Below are positions 6,192-8,749 of a stretch of 8,749 nt of DNA, piece after piece (the stretch's first letter is position 1; every line of letters begins with the position of its first letter). The notes beneath the pieces were generated by a model. It was not told the DNA's origin. It was given only the letters and a program-made list of their open reading frames with translations, and did not search any database. Where the stretch lies: positions 1 through 8,749 of the forward strand of contig VBMM01000072.1 in NCBI GenBank assembly GCA_005878415.1. Reading direction: 5' to 3'. The position numbers and the translations under genes are program-made. Source of the stretch: Methanobacteriota archaeon. Lineage in GTDB: Archaea; Thermoplasmatota; Thermoplasmata; RBG-16-68-12.

Positions 6192-6572
6192 CTATCCGCT
6201 TTTCTTGGCGCGCTCCTTCACTCGCCGCGCAACGTGCTCCGTCTTCTCGGCGGCCTTCGCGACGGCCGGTTTGACGACGGCGACCGTCTTGTCCGCGACT
6301 TCCTTCGCGGCCTTCACCGTCTTGTCGGCGACGGGCTTCACGGTCCTCGCGACGTCGTCGAGGGCGGGTCGCACCGTTGCGAACGCCTTGTTGAACGTCG
6401 GTTCCAATTCCTTCGCCGCGCGATCGACGGCCGCGACGCCCGCGTCGACGGCGCGCCTCGCCGCCCGGGCGGCGTCGTCGAGGAGTCGCTCGATCTCACT
6501 GCGAGGCGCCCCGCACTTCGGGCAGTACGACGCTTCCAGCGGCAGCTCCGCACCGCACTTGGGACAGTTCAT
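6192..6572 (-). CDS. Zinc-ribbon protein with Ala/Lys/Val-rich helical repeat tail
   Basis: A 126-residue protein of two parts. Residues 1-22 form a short zinc ribbon, CPKCGAEL...YCPKCGAP, with the four ligands at Cys3, Cys6, Cys17 and Cys20. Residues about 25-122 are predicted to be almost all amphipathic helix, rich in Ala, Lys, Val, Asp and Arg, with no aromatic core and few Gly or Pro. Imperfect repeats are visible, such as VADKTV at 81-86 and again at 92-97, with VKP at 78-80 and 100-102. This resembles LEA-like or apolipoprotein-like repeats that bind membranes or nucleic acid, but that comparison is only by composition. I do not know its function. GGTGAG lies 5-10 nt upstream of the ATG and a TATA-like element about 33 nt upstream. 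It sits between taw2 and tyrS on the same strand. Confidence 0.85.
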   Translation of the reverse strand: MNCPKCGAELPLEASYCPKCGAPRSEIERLLDDAARAARRAVDAGVAAVDRAAKELEPTFNKAFATVRPALDDVARTVKPVADKTVKAAKEVADKTVAVVKPAVAKAAEKTEHVARRVKERAKKSG

Positions 6573-6602
6573 TCGCTCACCGTCCTAGCGCACCGGTCCA
6601 TC

Positions 6603-6619
6603 CCTAAAATGCCTTTCGG
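6603..6619 (-). promoter_or_regulatory. BRE/TATA element of the zinc-ribbon gene
   Basis: The minus strand reads CCGAAAGG then CATTTTAGG. The purine-rich CGAAAG part fits a BRE and ATTTTAGG (6610-6603) a TATA box. Expected initiation is near 6579, leaving a leader of only a few nt before the ATG at 6572. The GGTGAG beside the ATG overlaps that point, so whether it acts as a ribosome-binding site depends on the exact start. Confidence 0.55.
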
Positions 6620-6629
6620 TCAGAACCGT

Positions 6630-7676
6630 TCACGGATGGCGCATTGTCGGCGCCACGCCCGCATGGACGACAACGTGGACGATGCCCGGAGCGTACGACT
6701 TCACGATGCGATGCTCGACCCGGACCGGCTGCATCCAGTTCGCGCGGGCCGCTTCCGCGATGCGACGGATCGGTTCCTCCGGCACCTGCTCTTTCGGACA
6801 GAGCTCATGGTAGACGATGGTCCCTTTTCCCCGGAGGCAGCGGAAGGCGACGTCGAGGTACTCCCGGGCATCGAAGTGGCCCATGAGCACCCAATCCGCG
6901 ACGCCTCGCGGAGCCGTGCGTCGGCAGTCGCCGAGCAGCGGGATCACGCCTTCCACGCGATTGAGCCGCACGTTCTCGACGAGGTATCGGAAGCTGAGCG
7001 GGTTTCGTTCGCAGGCGTAGATGGCGGACGGCCTCGATCGGACGGCGATCGGGAGGGTGAAGTACCCGATGCCGGCGAACAGATCGACGACGACCTCGCC
7101 GCGCTGCACGTGTGCGGAGATCCGGGTCCGCTCCCGGATGTTCCCGGAGGAAAACATCACTTGCGCGACGTCGAGACGGTACCGCACGCCCGCCTCCGAG
7201 TGGACCGTCTCCGTTCCATCTCCCCACAACACCCGGATGTCGGGCGTCCTCAGCGACCCGTGGATGCCCGATCGGTCCTCGACGACCGTCCGTGCGCGCA
7301 GGGCGAGTCCGCAGGCCTCGGCGATCATCGCAGCGTGGGCCTGTCCCTCGGGAGGCACCCGGATGACGACGACATCCCCGATCCGCTCCCATTTCATCGG
7401 CGCGATCCCGGGCGGGACGCCCCGAGCCGCCAATTCCGCGATCAGCCGCGCTTTCGGGTCGCGCGGACGGATCCGCGGAGCAAGCCGGGCATCCTGGACG
7501 ATGCGAGCGCCGTACCGCGAGAGGTCGACCTCCGGTTCCGCGCGGACCGGGATGAGCACCGAGCCGCCGCGTTTCGAAATCCGTCGCGTTGGATCGACGA
7601 GGTCGCTCGACGAAAGTTCGCGCAGCACCGCCGCGGCACTCCGCGGCGGCACCTCGACCGCGTCCGTCCCGTCCAC
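6630..7676 (-). CDS. taw2: tRNA-Phe wyosine biosynthesis acp-transferase Taw2/Tyw2 (Trm5 superfamily)
   Basis: This class I SAM-dependent enzyme is predicted to transfer the 3-amino-3-carboxypropyl group of SAM to the imG-14 base at position 37 of tRNA-Phe. Numbered from the GTG at 7676 (348 residues), VLRELSSSDLVDPTRRISKRGGSVLIPV (17-44) is the N-terminal D1-like domain of the Trm5/Tyw2 family. VMFSSGNIRER (173-183) precedes the Rossmann fold. VDLFAGIGYFTLPIA (197-211) is the SAM-binding loop, and ERNPLSFRYLVENVRLN (223-239) is motif II. ADWVLMGHF...YLDVAF (260-278) and VYHE (288-291) match the Tyw2-type 'ADRVxMGY...HYHE' pattern. Trm5 instead carries an N-L/P-P motif there, so Taw2 is preferred over the m1G37 methylase. 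The frame is open to 7880, but the GTG at 7676 starts right at the conserved domain and has GGGAGA about 10 nt upstream. The longer form would overlap the divergent gene. Confidence 0.85.
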   Translation of the reverse strand: MDGTDAVEVPPRSAAAVLRELSSSDLVDPTRRISKRGGSVLIPVRAEPEVDLSRYGARIVQDARLAPRIRPRDPKARLIAELAARGVPPGIAPMKWERIGDVVVIRVPPEGQAHAAMIAEACGLALRARTVVEDRSGIHGSLRTPDIRVLWGDGTETVHSEAGVRYRLDVAQVMFSSGNIRERTRISAHVQRGEVVVDLFAGIGYFTLPIAVRSRPSAIYACERNPLSFRYLVENVRLNRVEGVIPLLGDCRRTAPRGVADWVLMGHFDAREYLDVAFRCLRGKGTIVYHELCPKEQVPEEPIRRIAEAARANWMQPVRVEHRIVKSYAPGIVHVVVHAGVAPTMRHP

Positions 7677-7703
7677 CGCCGTCCGTCTCCCGGTTTGCTT
7701 TTC

Positions 7704-7724
7704 TCCGCGATACAATCCGCGATA
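7704..7724. repeat. 9-bp tandem direct repeat in the taw2 / secreted-protein divergent promoter
   Basis: TCCGCGATA occurs at 7704-7712 and again at 7716-7724, a period of 12 nt with a 3-nt CAA spacer. It lies directly beside the TATA elements used in both directions, in the BRE position for the rightward gene. That is where an archaeal repressor or activator could compete with TBP/TFB. It is either an operator or a chance low-complexity repeat. Confidence 0.55.
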
Positions 7725-7732
7725 TCTATATG
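7721..7732. promoter_or_regulatory. Overlapping divergent TATA elements
   Basis: GATATCTATATG is nearly symmetrical. Rightward, TATATG (7727-7732) is centred about 27 nt before 7756, next to the ATG at 7759, so the secreted-protein mRNA has at most a few leader bases. Leftward, CATATAGATATC gives an expected start near 7697-7702, about 20-25 nt before the GTG of taw2 at 7676. The two promoters share the same DNA and may exclude each other. Confidence 0.6.
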
Positions 7733-7758
7733 AGGAGCCACCCGCTTCGCCGCGCATC

Positions 7759-8622
7759 ATGCGGGCCCCGGCCTTGGCCCTCGCCGCCCTGATCGTGGCC
7801 TCGCTCCTCATGCCGTCGGCATCGGCCGAGGATTTCGGCGACGTTTCCAAGGTCAACAAACTCGTCCGGATCCAGGACACCCCGGAACTCGCCCCGGGAG
7901 ACAGCGGGCGGCTCGATTTCTACCTCAACTCGACGTACACGGATTCGATCAGCGACGTGAGGCTGAACGCGAGCATCTACCGCTACGCGACGATCGATGA
8001 GAGCGTCGCGGTCGACGGCAGCTGGCCGTACGCATACCCGCAGATCGCGGGGAGCACCTCGTCTGACCGACGGGAATGGGTCTGGACCGCCCCGACCGTC
8101 GCCGCCGGAGAATCGGATCCTCTGAATTTCACGATTCTTACCGCGGCCGGCTCGGACGACATGCCGCACGGCTCGATCTTTTCCCAGTCGAGTTACTTCG
8201 TGCGGTTCTGGCTCGAGTTCAACGGGACCGTGGGCGCGACCGTGACCCGCTTCCGTATGGTGTCGTTCGGGTTCTTCACTCGGGCCCAGTGGGACGCCGC
8301 CGGGGTGCCGCTGGCGGATCCGTGCAATCTCCCGGACTGCCGAGGTTTCGTCAACGTGACCATGCTCGCGGGGTTCCTCGGAGTGAACCGGATCGACGGC
8401 ATCATCCCCGACACCGCATTCGGGGTAAAGGAGCCGATTCCCCGCTGGCCGTTCTACCTGTTGATCGTCCTCGCGGCGTTCTTCCTCGTGCTCGCGTTCC
8501 TCTTCTGGGTCGAAGAGAACCCGGGGGCGTATCCCCGGATCGAGACGTGGTGGGCCCGGACCCGCGGGCGGCTCGCGCGGACAATCGCGCCGCTCCGTCG
8601 GAGGCGGCCTCCGAAGGGCTGA
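7759..8622 (+). CDS. Secreted, C-terminally membrane-anchored protein with five N-glycosylation sequons
   Basis: A 287-residue surface protein I cannot assign to a family. Residues 1-23 form a signal peptide (MRAPALALAALIVASLLMPSASA), with likely cleavage before Glu24. Residues 24-229 would be outside the cell and look beta-rich, with alternating Tyr/Thr/Ser strands. N-X-S/T sequons occur at Asn57 (NST), Asn70 (NAS), Asn123 (NFT), Asn155 (NGT) and Asn199 (NVT), all on the predicted outer side. Cys189 and Cys194 (CNLPDC) could form a tight disulfide loop. One transmembrane helix (about 231-250) precedes a basic cytoplasmic tail of about 37 residues (RTRGRLARTIAPLRRRR). The layout fits an S-layer-associated or surface-sensing protein. 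ATG 7759 is chosen from the TATA box about 30 nt upstream and the signal peptide; the frame is open far upstream, but that part lies over taw2 on the other strand. Confidence 0.85.
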   Translation: MRAPALALAALIVASLLMPSASAEDFGDVSKVNKLVRIQDTPELAPGDSGRLDFYLNSTYTDSISDVRLNASIYRYATIDESVAVDGSWPYAYPQIAGSTSSDRREWVWTAPTVAAGESDPLNFTILTAAGSDDMPHGSIFSQSSYFVRFWLEFNGTVGATVTRFRMVSFGFFTRAQWDAAGVPLADPCNLPDCRGFVNVTMLAGFLGVNRIDGIIPDTAFGVKEPIPRWPFYLLIVLAAFFLVLAFLFWVEENPGAYPRIETWWARTRGRLARTIAPLRRRRPPKG

Positions 8623-8624
8623 TG

Positions 8625-8639
8625 CGAAAAGGTTTATGG
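8625..8639 (+). promoter_or_regulatory. BRE/TATA promoter of the gene at the right edge
   Basis: CGAAAA (8625-8630) followed by GGTTTATGG (8631-8639) is a textbook archaeal BRE-TATA pair. The TTTATG core is centred about 26 nt before the GTG at 8662, so the transcript should start at that codon. It begins 2 nt after the stop of the preceding gene. Confidence 0.78.
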
Positions 8640-8661
8640 TCGGCCCCTCTTTGCTCGCGAC

Positions 8662-8749
8662 GTGGCCGAGGTCCCCTTCCCCCGGAGCGTGTCGTTCTGG
8701 TTCTACGCGCTCACGTTCCTGGCCGGCATCCTCTTCTACTTCATCTGGG
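8662..8749 (+). CDS. N-terminus of a membrane protein, truncated by the window end
   Basis: From GTG 8662 the frame is open to the end, 29 codons: VAEVPFPRSVSFWFYALTF followed by LAGILFYFIW. A short polar start leads straight into a hydrophobic helix (about residues 11-29), so a membrane protein is expected, but nothing more can be said of its family. The start is supported by the BRE/TATA pair placed one promoter length upstream and by the absence of any Shine-Dalgarno sequence, as expected for a leaderless gene. Confidence 0.65.
   Translation, partial: MAEVPFPRSVSFWFYALTFLAGILFYFIW

Noticed and set aside
6630..7676. Trm5 m1G37 methyltransferase as the call for this gene
   Set aside because: The position of the Trm5 N-L/P-P catalytic motif is MGHF here, and the VYHE and MFSSGN segments fit Taw2/Tyw2 better. 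Trm5 stays a minor alternative.
6234..7758. Long plus-strand open frames across 6234-7733 and 7021-7758
   Set aside because: Both are antisense to the zinc-ribbon gene and taw2. Only the part from 7759 on has a signal peptide and a promoter and is real.
1..8749. CRISPR array, insertion sequence, integrase or defence genes
   Set aside because: I found no regularly spaced repeats, transposase or integrase motifs, or terminal inverted repeats. The genes look like ordinary chromosomal ones.

Overview
The window looks like a GC-rich archaeal chromosome. The reasons are an archaeal/eukaryal-type tyrosyl-tRNA synthetase, a Taw2/Tyw2-type wyosine enzyme (a pathway of archaea and eukaryotes), and BRE/TATA-like promoters placed about 26 nt before start codons with almost no leader. 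A euryarchaeal, possibly Thermoplasmata-like, high-GC lineage would fit, but the lineage is a guess from composition and gene style and was not tested.

Layout. At the left edge is the 3' part of a VOC/glyoxalase-fold gene (+). It converges on a long minus-strand gene for a fused DppB-DppC-type ABC permease (332-2275). The roughly 515-bp stretch between that permease and the next plus-strand gene is not empty. It carries an RNase P RNA gene on the minus strand (about 2383-2671), with its own TATA box, recognisable P4 with the bulged U, P2 and P1 pairings. Beyond it, a 10-bp inverted repeat lies before a multi-spanning membrane protein of unknown function (2792-3481, +). A leaderless MFS transporter of the fosmidomycin-resistance (Fsr) type follows (3559-4689, +).

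A minus-strand block then runs from about 7676 down to 4695: taw2 (tRNA-Phe wyosine biosynthesis), a small zinc-ribbon protein with a helical Ala/Lys/Val repeat tail, tyrS, and a four-helix small membrane protein that begins 4 nt after the tyrS stop. tyrS and the zinc-ribbon gene each have their own TATA-like element, so the block is probably several short transcripts. taw2 shares a divergent promoter, containing a 9-bp direct repeat, with a secreted, C-terminally membrane-anchored, sequon-rich protein (7759-8622, +). At the right edge a new leaderless gene (8662 onward) encodes the N-terminus of another membrane protein.

Three genes serve tRNA maturation, modification or charging (rnpB, taw2, tyrS). 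The others are mostly membrane or transport proteins with no visible metabolic theme. I see no mobile element, CRISPR array or tRNA gene. No clearly new multi-gene system emerges. The most unusual items are the fused permease whose two EAA coupling loops are degraded, the RNase P RNA hidden between ORFs, and the repeat elements in the two divergent intergenic regions.
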